Source of the DNA: Arctopsyche grandis
Lineage: Eukaryota > Arthropoda > Insecta > Trichoptera > Hydropsychidae
Reading direction: 5' to 3'
DNA length: 64,000 bases
Assembly (NCBI RefSeq): GCF_051622035.1
Contig: NC_135365.1
Coordinates: 22,215,501-22,279,500, forward strand
The notes under the pieces were generated by a model, which saw only the letters and a program-made list of their open reading frames with translations, searched no databases and had not been told where the DNA came from. Below, in pieces: positions 50,279 to 62,002 of the stretch (within the stretch, counting starts at the first letter, position 1; every line of letters starts with the position of its first letter). A program made the position numbers and the translations under genes.

Positions 50279-50396
50279 TCGCGCGCCGCGCGCGTACTTT
50301 TAACAACATTTTATCAGTGAAAACGTCTTCAAAATTCATTTTCATATTATTGGGACACATCACACTTAACTCGACGTCAACAAACTAAGTAAATAG
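50246..50396 (+). other. Candidate non-coding first exon
   Basis: Sequence after the candidate start site runs to a possible donor AATAG|GTAAAA at 50397 (an alternative GTAAAT is at 50389). No ATG frame of note lies inside. The gene it would belong to was not found downstream within the window, so it would need a long intron. Confidence 0.35.
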
Positions 50397-50399
50397 GTA

Positions 50400-52282
50400 A
50401 AATTTATATTGTTAATATTTTTTTGAATTTTTGACAGATGCATAGTTCATTTGTTGTCTTGAATTAATCCTCATTATTAAGTCGTAACGTACTCAAAATC
50501 AACCATGTGGAAAATACATAAAATTTAAAAAATATATATATACATTCATATATATCATGAGATTATGTACATTTTATTAACTTTGTCTTTGATCGTTCAG
50601 TGATGCGCTAGAAATTCACACGTGCATCTGCTTATTATACAAACGAATCCTATTTGTATTACATTACTATTTTTGACTCATAAACAAAAGCTCACATACA
50701 TATGTAAAAAAAAAGCTATGCATATTAACTCCGAATTTTCATTTTTACATACCTCTTCTTACTTCGCCTTACGATTATTATATTTAAAACGTCACTGACC
50801 AACCCGAAAGAATGGGGTTATGCAATCCAGTTTAATTTGCCAGCTTTTTAAGGGGATTTTAAAAGGGGTGGTTGAAGTACATATGTACTTACATATATAC
50901 TTTTCGCCACAGACAAGTTGACTCACACACATAATAAAATACACAATTGATTTCGATCAACGATCGAGTTGTACTTGAACTTTCGTTCAGATTACAGAAA
51001 CGTATCGATTTACTCTGGAAATGTATGACACGTTATACATATTTATATTCATTTTTATATCCTCAAAATTTACTCTGACTCATTATAAACACTTAAATAC
51101 AATATTGCAGATTCTATAGTGTTTTCCTATTATTCATATGTTGTCCTATATACTAATGAGGGTATTGAATTGTATATAGTATTGGAGAATTATAAGAGGA
51201 TGTAAATGTAAACGGAATTCTATTACCATTGAGTAAGAGGGAAAAGGGGGAATTGAAAGATAAAAAACCTTGTAAAAAGATATCATTTATTGTCCAAATC
51301 TTTTATGGCTTGCATTACACAGTTGTTACGACGTTATCGGTTCGATAAAACATTATTGTTCTGTGAACCAACTTTTTCACAACGTTTCTCATTAATTTGC
51401 AACACTTTCGTTTTCTTTCCGAGACTTTCATCGGATTCTTCATAATATTGTCGCGCTTCGTTTGTTTCGCGAGGCCATTTTATAACGGTGATTATAATCG
51501 TTAAATAATTCAATTCAACTATTACAGTACATAGTTTCACGCTATTTTTAGGAACTGCTGAATAATTTCAACTGAAAACAACACAAGTCATTGAAAATGT
51601 CAATCGTATTGGACATGCGTTACAAATGCAGGGCTCCTATGTAAGTTCATTTTCACATCGAACCACTAAAATATTCAGGTATTCGTTTCTTATCTCGTTT
51701 ACGGGACGACAGTAGAAATCTCTTCAAAAACAATTCTTTTGTCGCGTTCGAAAGTACCCAGAATAAATTTTGCCCATTACTGTGACTAAATATGATAAAT
51801 AACATTGTAAGCATGTACTTCATAGTGAGTGTTTAGACATTGTCGTTAGACGTTGGATACGCATTTAATTACGAATCCGATACGGAACCACTTCACAGTC
51901 TTTTTATGGATATAATTTTTGAATACAATTCTTTTGGGACATCAAGTTCAAGGGGAGAGTTCGTTGACTTCTCAATGACTGCAGGGTTCCCTATCTTTTT
52001 TGATGCAATTGCACACGTATTGATTTTACACGGTGTCGCGTGACATTAAATGCTACAGGAAATCCCAGCAGATTTTCATATTTGCAGGTTTTGTTTCTTC
52101 AATTTAGTGATTCCTACATGAATGTATAAAATGTGTGGATGAATGTATAAAATCCATTCCATATCCGTTTCGAAAAGGACCTGAGCATTGTTGCGTATAT
52201 GCATTATATAAAACTTTTGGGAGTGTATCAAAATACAGAAAATCAATATACAAAAAAATTAAAACCAGCAGAATACACTAGT
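50400..52282. other. Possible intron or intergenic, nothing recognised
   Basis: AT-rich with short frames on both strands (51334-51540, 51840-52043) that show no domain and no linked exons. Confidence 0.35.
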
Positions 52283-52557
52283 GGTTTTGATTTTTTTTGA
52301 TTTTTAAATGCTTTTTATTATTACGAAATTATGTTCACAATACATCTTATATCTATTTTAATAGCTACCGATCTACTGATCATTTTCTATTTTACAATTT
52401 TAATTTAATTTGGTTAGTAATCACAGTATTATATTATTCTAATGTTAATCTAAAGCATAATAGGAAAAAGAGCTCAAAAACCTATTTACAATCCTTATAA
52501 ATGTTCATAATACATCTAATACATAATATTAATTAAAGACTATCTAAAGTCGATGAA

Positions 52558-54368
52558 CTAAAGCAGATTGTGTTTAGGTAATCTGTGTTTATACCTGAAG
52601 GGTATAGACATTTTGTTGTAATCACCGAGACTCTTCACAAGTGTGTTAGTATGGTTGTTAGCAGCGGCGGACTGGCCATACAAGCGAACATGCCCGATGG
52701 CATGTGGGCCCCACTATCTGTTAGAAAATATGGGCCCTCAGTAAAATTAAATTACTTTTTAACTATTTCACGTGTGTAAAAATTTATAGGATATTGCACT
52801 TTGGGACCTAAAGTTTGGGTATTTCAACAAAACAAATTTCTTACTATATACACAAACAACTAATACATGCTTTAACAGCCCAAGGATCGGTTAACTTTTT
52901 TTATTAGGCTCGAAATGTAAGTTTCAACATTTGCGTGGGCCCTTTTGCTGGGCCCATTTCTAACCTCAATATCATGTATATACCAATACCTATGTAACAA
53001 CTACCTACTGAAATAAAAATGAGAATAAACAAATTTCCGTGAATAATATAAACTGAATTGCTTAAAACAATTTTGATAGGACGATTCATCATCGACCGGC
53101 GATTTAAATTTACTTCATACTTTCAAAATAACATTTGATTATACTTCGACGATATAGTAAGATTTAAATACACAATTTTAAACAGTTTCCGAAGATAAAA
53201 TCTATTCGTAATCTAGACACATCCATGTATATGGAAATATAGGATAGGGGCCCCCTTCCCAAAATCCCGATTTTCGCATGATCACAAAACTTTATCTATT
53301 GTTATTACGTACATATGTATGTATGTATATACATAGATAAAGTGAAAATACAGTCGGTAGAAATTAAATTAATTGATAGTTTTTTAGTGACTCAGTTTGA
53401 TGGTCGATTTTTGCTGACCATGTGAAGATTTTTGGAAAAAAAATTTCGCCTGCGGCGCTTTTTTCCCTTTTTATATAATATTTTTTTATAATTAGTTTAT
53501 CAAAAATAAGCTTACTTTTTTCATATTTTATTACTCAATAAGGTGTATGCAAAGAATATTTTCCATTTTTATTCCGATATAGAAAAGATTTTTTGAAAAA
53601 AAATTCAATTTGACCAATCTTTGCCTGCCCCCCCCCCCGAAGAAAAAGCTGAAATGACGTCCCTGATTGTTTTCTACCGAAAGTAAAAGCCCGCTTTTAT
53701 GCCGCATTCTTTTATGATGCATTCTATTTACCTAGGACAAGGGTTAAAAAGAAATATACAATGTAATTTATGGATCTATTTTGCTTTTGCCATTTTTCTT
53801 GTACTTAAATTTGTTTATTCCCATTTTTGAAAATTTTATATTTTTTTACCCTTGATTTTTAGCGTGGTGGAAAGCAGAAAATGTTGTTGTATGGGGGGGG
53901 GGACAAATTTTTTTAACCTGGGTGGGGCCCCCTTTGACTCCTGGCATGCACTAATTTCAGTCCCAGTCCGCCACTGGTTGTTAGTGATTCTTTCATAGAA
54001 TCTACTGGTTAGTTTGTTAGTAATGTCTGTAACAAACGGAATATTATATATAGCATGCAGTTTTTTCAGGTTAGTATATATGGGTGTATTATAAATTATT
54101 TTAAGGGATTTATTTTGTATTACTTGGAGCTTGGAAAGGTTAGTATTCGAGGCGTTATTCCATACAGGTGAAGCATAGGTTAATAATGGTAATATGAGCG
54201 CGCGATATAATTTTATTTTATTTAGCGTTGATAAAGAACTATGGCGATTAAATATTGGATATATTGAGGATATACCCCGCATCGCCTTGCATTTCGCTGC
54301 CTCAATGTGAGGTGCCCATCTCATTCTTTTATCAAACGTTACTCCTAAATATTTTATTACTGACTGCC
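52558..54368 (-). pseudogene. Jockey-like RT C-terminus in two pieces
   Basis: The first piece (54368 down to 53985) reads KYLGVTFDKRMRWAPHIEAA, SLSTLNKIKLYRALILPLLT, YASPVWNNASNTNLSKLQVI and DITNKLTSRFYERITNN. Across the hAT insertion the frame continues HTNTLVKSLGDYNKMSIPFR then YKHRLPKHNLL and a stop. This is the typical C-terminus of jockey-clade pol proteins. The catalytic YADD region is lost by 5' truncation. Confidence 0.85.
52662..53976. mobile_element. hAT element, 1315 bp, non-autonomous
   Basis: The start CAGCGGCGGACTGGCC and end CCCAGTCCGCCACTG are inverted. A perfect 8-bp duplication GTTGTTAG flanks it (52654-52661, 53977-53984). The inside has GGGCCC-type blocks near both ends and no transposase that I recognise. 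Confidence 0.9.
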
Positions 54369-54371
54369 ATA

Positions 54372-54760
54372 CTAGTGGTTTGAAACATATAATGCTTTGA
54401 AAAAAGTGGTCACGGGTTCCAATCCCACCGATTTCTGCTGGCCAGACCTTGGATTTGTGACTCAAGATCGATCGTTTGCTATCAGAGTTTGCCAATTTAT
54501 CTGATTTTCATTTAGACGGTTCCAAAAAATTGGCAACCTTATCCATTTTCTCACAAATCTTGAGTTTTCGGCAATCTCGAATTTCGCTGAGTTGTATAAA
54601 ATGCTGTAAATTTACAAATTTAACCATATATATCTCTGTGGGTGTTAATTGATATATATTTACTCTGTATAATACTTGTATCAAATGTACATTGTTTCTG
54701 GCGAGGAATGCGCATTTGGGTTACCTGTTAGGCCTTGCTGGTATAAATCAAATATACAAA
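54372..54760 (+). mobile_element. SINE, full head and body
   Basis: It matches the copy at 721: ACATATAATGCTTTGAAAAA, B-box-like GGTTCCAATCC, then GATTTGTGACTCAAGATCGA and the end GCCTTGCTGGTATAAAT. It abuts the truncated jockey-like element. Confidence 0.75.
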
Positions 54761-55009
54761 TGTAGATTGAATTGTCTTAAGGGTATGTAGGTGGGATCAA
54801 AAACATCCAAACTACCTTGATCAAGTGAACGCTGTATTTATTACATTTTGACTACCTACATACTAATAATTATTTTCTTTTCTACTTTTATATTTTTACG
54901 TGATGCCATTAGGGGTTGCTCCCGACAATGGTAATTATCTTGTACATATATAAATTTTAAATAATACAAATAGTGGTAACATCGTGGGTAGGATGGTTTT
55001 GGCAATTTG

Positions 55010-55165
55010 ATGTGGAACTCTGATAAGAAACGATCGACTTGGAGTCACAAAATCCAAGTCTGACCAGCGCCACTACAGAAATACTTCCGAATAAATTCTT
55101 TTCAATCGAGGTCAACCTAGGGCTTGAGCCCTGGAACCTCTCTCCTGGTTAACATACACTAAATA
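55010..55165 (-). mobile_element. SINE, inverted, with a third head type
   Basis: On the minus strand GATTTTGTGACTCCAAGTCG, then ATCGTTTCTTATCAGAGTT, matches the shared body. The head before it (GGTTCCAGGGCTCAAGCCCT) differs from those at 721 and 6369. Confidence 0.65.
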
Positions 55166-55724
55166 TATCATTATTACGGATTCGTATTATAGAATCGAGG
55201 TCTAGAGTTTACCTACTGCCAATCAAATTGAAATAAGATGTACGAGTATGTGGTAAGTTCCTTTATTTTTGCACATGGTTTGTTAAAACAGATGTCAAAT
55301 TTGTTACACCTTGCACTAAAACCTGGGCGTTAGCAATTTCCACTATTATTTATAAATAGTGCCATTTAATGGCCCGAAAAAACTATGAGAACTGGACAAA
55401 ATATTTTTATTCAACATATATGTATAATACTTTTCTGTCTTTTAGGATAGGCTATTTTTTACTTTATCTATGTACGTAGTAACAATAGATGAAGTTTTGT
55501 GATCATGAGAAAATTCGAACTCGAGATTTTGACTGATTCGAACTCAGAATCGATCACTGATCACGTTTTCATGATCTAGAAAAAATGTGTGTGTGTCTGT
55601 GTGTGTGTGTATTTTGGGGATATTTTTAACACCGTTAGTCATATCGAACTGAAACTTAGTATCCGTTACTGAAATTTTTATCGACATGACGTAAATTTTT
55701 TTCAAATTTTTAAGTTGACCAGAA
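55166..55724. other. Intergenic with (GT)n
   Basis: (GT)n at 55585-55610; otherwise AT-rich and without recognisable features. Confidence 0.4.
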
Positions 55725-56400
55725 ACGGTACCTCCCCTTATAGGTGTCCTCTTTTGTTTAAGTTTTTGAATTCAATTATCTCCCAAACCACTAACTGAAT
55801 CAGAATGAATTTTTTTTAAATATGATAGAAATAATAATTTTTATAACCTTAAATTTTTTAAATATTTCTATCTGAACCGGAAGTAGTACTTTTACTCTAG
55901 AGAATCGAGGTTTTTTATGTTTTTCTCAAAAACCTTTTGGTTTATTGAACTGAAATTTCATATCTAGAAGTTTAAGCTTAATACCAAGTTATTTATAAAA
56001 TTTAGTAGGCATCTGTCAACCGGAAGTGGCAGTTTACTCTTGTTCGATTTTTCTTCCACTATTTTTTTCGATCCCTTAAACATGTGTGTTCGTCACGAAA
56101 AAATTCAAGTATAATTCTTGTAGCAATATAATGAAAAGAAAAAAAATTATTAAATTTTATAAACCGGAAGTGGGATTTTTTTCTCTTAGAAAGGTTAAAA
56201 ATGTTGTGCCCACTACTCTGTCCACATCCCTGAACGTATTAAGCTGAAAATTTATATTTCTATCCTTTATGTACTAACTTAGAGCTGGTAGGGTTTTGGT
56301 CAGAATTCGTAAACCGGAAGTAGTATTTTTTTTTAAAACAACATTTCATTATTTTATTTTGACCTTTTAAATTGTTTTAAGCTTCTTGATATTTATTGTG
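55725..56400. repeat. Degenerate tandem repeat, period about 143 bp
   Basis: The box AACCGGAAGTRG followed by T-rich text recurs at 55875, 56018, 56161 and 56312 (steps 143, 143, 151), with a decayed one near 55728. Text between boxes is only loosely alike (AAGTTTAAGCTTAAT, GAACGTATTAAGCTGAAAAT). A second, rearranged block is in Rab1 intron 3. Confidence 0.75.
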
Positions 56401-56424
56401 TATAATAAAAATAGTAATTTTAAG

Positions 56425-56552
56425 GAAGATGGGTAAGAAAACTATGAGGAGTGAGATAGATAAGAGTTGCTCAAAACAGAGACGAGTGAAAGTGTGATGG
56501 AGAGGCTCTCATCCAGCAGTGGATGGTGAATGGTTGTAAATGATGATGATTA
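56425..56552 (+). mobile_element. RTE-like element 3' end
   Basis: GTTGCTCAAAACAGAGACGA then GGCTCTCATCCAGCAGTGGA and GATGATGAT match the ends at 17352 and 41580. Only the last 130 bp are present. Confidence 0.7.
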
Positions 56553-58127
56553 GACTAACGTTTTTGCCGAATCTTTTTACATCCCCTAATTCTGATCTAA
56601 AAATTGCAATAAAATGGGTTGGAAAAACTCAAAGAGTTTAACTCGACCTTGGAAAAATTCATTTAAGAGGTTAAATTAACTTTGTACATAACTGGTGATA
56701 TCACGTCTTGTCTCGGTCTTTGCGATATTGTAAGAACTAAGCAAACTTTTGCAACTTTTAATGGAATCCTATTTGGGTGTCACTGATACAAAATATACAT
56801 ACATATGTACATACAGACAGATACTCGTTTCGATTATATTATATTTGGTCTATACGTAGTACTATTTTCTACTGTCTCCGTTTGAACTTTTGATGACCTT
56901 TGACGTATAAAATTTAACCATACAATTATAATAGAAAGAGACATATTCATTTTTGTGTGCAACCTATGTATCCTAAAGCTATCGCCATGTGACACACCTC
57001 GTCTTCATCTCGCATTGTCCCTTTGTTAACCCGTTCACGTCTCGATGCCGCGTTCCGAATGAATATTTTCGCACATGATAACCATGATCATCGGAAACAA
57101 TGCACACGAACGTCCAAATCGGGTGAAGATATAATGCACGGTTGTGCAACGGGTGTTTATTTTAATCCCGAGATGAGATACGCGTTTGTGGTTTTGCAGG
57201 CTTGTTTTATGAGTCTCGTTGGAGTGGTTTATTCTGATCGATAAACCCGTGCAAATATTCGAGCATTAGCGAGGCAATGTGTGCTTTATCAACCATTGAG
57301 TAACTTCTGAAATGCGTATTATACCCAGTCAAAATTCAGACGCTCTCGAATTCCATTTCCGTTCTATATAGCTTTATCTGATCTGATGGGTTTGTGAAAT
57401 TCATTTGGTTCAAAAGAAGTCTGTTAATTCAAGGACGTGCTAACGTTATGCTCAATCAATCAAATGATTCACTTGCATCACATCTTCAAAGATTGGGCAA
57501 AAGTTTTGATGTTTTAAAGCTCAAAATGATTTCAAACATATTAGTCAAATTAAACTGAAATTGTTTGACAAGCTTTCCGAATTTATAATTAAAACTGAAA
57601 TACTAAACAAATGCGTGCGTCTTGAGAAGGACGAGAGATAAAAAATGTGCCGCAGGTGCAAAAAATCTGTACAATATTACGATTGGAAAATGAGATAATG
57701 AGATTCTCAAATAACCGATGATAGTTTTATGCTTTTTTTACAAGGCTTTTTTGTATTGTCAATAGTTCAACCCGATGAAAGTTTGTTGCTTCACTTTGTA
57801 TGTAACTTTAAGTATTCGATCCACTTAAAAATTAGGAATTTCGTCAATTTTAATTTACCGGTAAACCGTAAATATTTTCTCCCATTGCCGGTCGATTGGT
57901 TTTTCCCGGTAAATGAGAAGAAAAGATTACGTGGATTAGATAACTGTATGTGGTTAATTTTAATAAAAACGTCTGCAGCGTCTTAATAAAATAAATAAAA
58001 TACGCGTGTTAAATTTAAGGCGCAAAGAATTCATTTGCGATCTTGTAATATATCTTGACTTAATTAACTTTTTTTTAATTTTAGGGGGGCTAGTGCCCCC
58101 TGAGACCCACCCTGGCTACGGACATGA
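56553..58127. other. Intergenic, nothing recognised
   Basis: A less AT-rich part at 56990-57250 has a 73-codon frame without a domain. TACCGGTAAACCG-type text at 57858-57916 resembles the ends of the composite element at 62003. Confidence 0.35.
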
Positions 58128-58315
58128 TTGAAACAACGGTCTGGTCTGATTAATTACGACTTGATTGGTCTGTGCTGCCACTCTAAAGCAAGCATCAGTG
58201 TAGCCACTTTTATGAATGCATCAGTAATATGTTTGATAGTTCTCTACAAGTAAAACTGACTGTCAAAGTAACGGTCAAACTGACAGAAAGCTCGCTACTC
58301 GCTACAACTTATTAC
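58128..58315 (-). repeat. Dispersed repeat, inverted relative to 62360-62535
   Basis: The minus-strand text TAGCGAGTAGCGAGCTTTCT, TGTCAGTTTGAC and GCTTTAGAGTGGCAGCACAG matches 62383-62500. The match continues up to the octamer where the hAT element 58316-58417 begins. Confidence 0.7.
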
Positions 58316-58417
58316 TAGAGGTAGGATAGTCACAGTGCTATCCATTGTTCGGCAAACCTTTAACAATGCATTTACAACCTTTGAACAATACACGGCCCCC
58401 TCAGGCTCCGGTGACTA
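58316..58417. mobile_element. Short hAT element
   Basis: TAGAGGTAGGATAGTCACAG...CTCCGGTGACTA is flanked by perfect CTTATTAC (58308-58315, 58418-58425). An internal deletion makes it 102 bp against 133 bp for its relatives at 8945 and 30042. Confidence 0.85.
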
Positions 58418-58425
58418 CTTATTAC

Positions 58426-58869
58426 AATCAATATGTTAAACCCACTGTACAAAACTTCAAGACCTACAATGCATAATATAACAAAAGAGAAATATTATGA
58501 GTTTATCTACTGCTTTGAATACCTCCTTTCCCTATCAAACTTTTAGTCATTTTGGACATGTAATACAGAAAATAAAAATAATTCCAGATTAAAAATAATT
58601 TTTTAATGCAATTATATGCTTGTATTTGTACATATGTAAATACATCATTCGCAATAAAATAATTTCCGATAATTACCGTTGGTGAAATTATGTCGATTAA
58701 CCAGTAATGCAAACCCTACTTAAAATGCTCTGAAATGAAAGACATGCATGATATACTCACAAGATGTCGATAAATAAGATGTAAGACACCAATCATCATC
58801 ATGTATGTACATATGTAGTTACATACTCAACAGCGCAGATTGAGCTATCGGGAAGATAAGGATTTCTCA
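58426..58869. other. Intergenic, nothing recognised
   Basis: AT-rich, no supported features. Confidence 0.35.
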
Positions 58870-59160
58870 GAAAGGAAATCGTAAGCCCTCAATCAAAAGA
58901 GCCGACATTTTGTTTTACACTTTCATCAGGTCTGATTGATTGTCGTTCCGTTAGGGTTATGTAGATATCGACAATTATGGTGGTAAAAGGGGAAGGACCG
59001 CCGTCTCGGTCCAATTGTTGTCGTCTTTGTGCGTTTTGTCCGCTATGGGAAACGGAAATGATGCCAACTATCTTTTGTATGCCACGGACGTGCTCTGGTC
59101 GTGCGTATTCGCCAAACGGTTGCATTGCACGTATCCCACTCTATACCCATAATATTTGTC
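58870..59160 (-). other. GC-rich unexplained segment
   Basis: This segment is clearly less AT-rich than its neighbours. The minus-strand frame 58889-59125 reads QPFGEYARPEHVRGIQKIVG, then IISVSHSGQNAQRRQQ, which has protein-like composition but no family I recognise. No clean splice partners were found. Confidence 0.25.
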
Positions 59161-59390
59161 ATCGAGAGAACTTTCGATGCTCAAAGAGGATTTGTGCTTG
59201 ATGCAAGTATCCATTGGAAGCCAAAATAGTGGAATATTGAGAAATAGAAACTGAAACACTTGGGTAAGAAGCAGGAATGGGATATTGCGTAAGTAGAATA
59301 TCTATTGGAATGAGCAGATAATGGGATAGGCAGCTGGACTACTTTGAATTTGTGTGGGGGAGATGTTTGAATCGTGCCCAAGACGTTTAA

Positions 59391-59866
59391 GGCGAAATCA
59401 GACAGTGGTGAATGTGGCACGTTGTTTTTTTTTTTAGATAGTTTTAACATATTGAAAAAATGCGGCGTTCATGGGACGCGTGCATGGGATAGTTTCCTTT
59501 CAAAACGACACATTCGACTGTATCGTTGAAATTGTATGGTAGTATTTATCCTTGCTTGACAGTGATCTATACCAAAACGACCCTTTGGGCCATTTTTAGT
59601 AAAATTGTACCCTTACTTGACAATGATCGATAACGGTGTATCCCATATTCGTTATCGATCACTGTCAAGCAAGGATACAATTTTACCGAGAATGCTCCAA
59701 AGGGTCATTTTGGTCAAGCAAGGATAAATACTACCATACAATTTCAACGACATAAGTCGAATGTGTCGTTTTGAAAGGACTATCCCATGCACGCCGCATT
59801 TTTTCTATATGTTTAAAACTATCGAAAAAAAACCACGCGCCATATTCACCGCTGTCTGATTTCGCC
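59391..59866. mobile_element. TTAA inverted-repeat element, long copy, 476 bp
   Basis: The left end GGCGAAATCAGACAGTGGTG and right end CACCGCTGTCTGATTTCGCC are inverted over the whole half-length. It is flanked by TTAA (59387-59390) and CTAA (59867-59870). The central hairpin arms (CGATAACG/CGTTATCG with CTTGACAGTGATC) are those seen at 7133. Confidence 0.85.
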
Positions 59867-59999
59867 CTAAGAAGAAAACAATTAGACAGATGAATAGACC
59901 CAGCGCATACTTTTTCCAATCAGAAATTGTGTAAGTAATTGGTTCTTTTAAAATATTGGTGATCTTTGTTACTGTCTTAGATAATACAGAAAAGTCTAA

Positions 60000-60185
60000 G
60001 GGCGAAAATTTACAGTGGTACGTGTTGTTTTTTAGATACTTTTAAACATACAAAAAAACGCAGCACCCCTAGACCATATACATAGTACACAGTCCCAAAA
60101 ATCACCCCCTGGAGTGTTTTCGGTGATATTTTATCCTTGTTTGACAGTGATCGATAACGGTGAATCCCATATTTGAAGAAATCTA
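60000..60185 (+). mobile_element. TTAA inverted-repeat element, left half
   Basis: GGGCGAAAATTTACAGTGGT follows CTAA; the copy contains TTTGACAGTGATCGATAACG and GAATCCCATATTTGAAGAAA as in the 49370 copy, then diverges. Confidence 0.65.
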
Positions 60186-60600
60186 GGAGAAATTTGTCTG
60201 ATCTCGGTTGCATATGGATATGCATACACGTGCGAACTCCCAAACATATGCAGTCTGCACGTGCAACTTCACCCGAATTCGGTTTGGGGAGCCCCCATCG
60301 TGAAACGGTCACAATATGTATGTATGTATGTAAGTTTGAGACACATATTCAAATCTTCCTGATCTCGTAAGGTTAAAATCCGGACATGACTCAGTATTGA
60401 AAGGTTAAAATCCAGACACGATATATGTATGTAGTTCTGAAAGCTCAAAATTCAGACGGGACCCAGTCCCAAAACATCTCTACTATTTATAATCTTCTTG
60501 AACACGGATGCTATATACTGGTAGTTTCTTTCTTATAGTCTTTCCATCTCACAGTATACATTTGTATGTATGTATGTAGCAGTAGCATGCCATGATATTC

Positions 60601-60756
60601 TCCCTATTTTTATCGCACAGCCTTACTTACGTGTGCGCGAGCAAAATACAAGGGGACTGGTTGACGTCATACTGATTCCCCTTGTATCCTGCTCGCGCAC
60701 ATGTAAATAGCATGGTGCGACAAAAACAGGGAGATTTTTACAGCTTGTCACTGGTA
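60601..60756. mobile_element. Fold-back element, second copy
   Basis: TTATCGCACAGCCTTACTTA with GCGCGAGCA pairs with TGCTCGCGC and ATGGTGCGACAAAAACAGGG; it matches the element at 34189. The right end is GCTTGTCACTG. Confidence 0.7.
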
Positions 60757-62002
60757 CATAGGTAGTTGCACTTATTCTATCTACTTCTTTAAACAAGCAC
60801 ACCCAAACGTAGAAATACCATTTCAAACAAAACCTTTTTTCATTGTTTTAAAAGATGATCCTTTATTCTCCGAAGATAGAAAATTGGTACTATTTCTCTA
60901 CTTTATTGAGGTTCGTAATATATGGTGTATGATCAAAGCTGTAGCAGAATCATTTCCGGTCTTGATTTGTACACCCGTATGGTTTTCATCTACTCGATTT
61001 CGCAATACCGTGTTAACATCATAAAGTTTATATGCGATATCGTTAAAAATTTTAACGTTTCATATGTTTGTTCACATTTTGACGAAAGAAATATTTGTAT
61101 ATCTACTATACGAATTAATATTTGAAATGTTTATAGGTAGCTATATTAGTCCGCCAAAGCGTGGGCCAAATGGTACTACATACATATGTACATATGTAGT
61201 TTATCATTGTATATTATAGGTACGTTGACCATACATACGTCCTTTATTTTAAAGGACAGTACTTTATTTTATTGCTGTCTTTTAGATTTATTTATATTCT
61301 AAAATTGCCCATTTGTCCATTATTTTGTAATATCGACTATCGCTAAAAATATCACCGCCGAAATATTATATTTAAAGATGCAATACATAATTTATTTAGT
61401 TTTTTGGCTTTTACATTCTTTAACTCAAAATCTAGTGTTGCTATGCCAAAAATGAGTATTGGAATCAATAGTTAGATATTTTTCGTATTGATTGAGACAG
61501 ATTCATATCTCTTAACCAAATCTTAAATGAACAGGGCCAACCTTAATTTAACCTAACCTATCCTGATCCTAAAATAAATTGGTGTTATAAGGGAAAAAAT
61601 ATTAAGAAAGTCTGAAAAAAGGAAATAGGTATGTATGTAATATAAAGTAGGACAACATTGACATACATATGTACATATGTATGTATGTTTCCTTATCAAT
61701 TTTTTTTCCAAAGCATTGACTAAAAATCGATGCTTTGAAGCGATTCAAGCGCAAAAACCGTAGTTGAAAATTATTGTGAAATATTTTTGATCATCTCTCG
61801 CACTTTTTTTAAAATTTTAATTTTACCTCACAATATATAATACTACATACGTATGTGTGTAAAAATAATCTGCATATAATAGTTAGCAATAAACAAAATA
61901 CAGTTCATTATCAAATATTGAAATTAATATAATACCCATTTATATGTATATTAAAAACCAGTCAATATTATATTGAAAAAAGTAGAAAAGTGTACTTTCA
62001 TA
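60757..62002. other. Intergenic, nothing recognised
   Basis: AT-rich, many CATACATATGTA-type motifs, no supported gene. Confidence 0.35.

Larger units (their letters stand above)
52283..54368 (-). mobile_element. Jockey-like non-LTR element, truncated, split by a hAT
   Basis: On the minus strand the element starts abruptly near 54368 in the RT thumb region, is interrupted by 52662-53976, continues to a stop at 52558, and has a 3' UTR ending in an A-rich tail near 52290. Confidence 0.8.

Noticed and set aside
51334-52043. Short frames on both strands downstream of the 50246 promoter
   Set aside because: Considered as exons of the predicted gene, but neither has acceptable splice borders nor recognisable sequence.
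57023-57244. 73-codon frame in a GC-richer patch
   Set aside because: No family recognised; the frame alone is not evidence of a gene.
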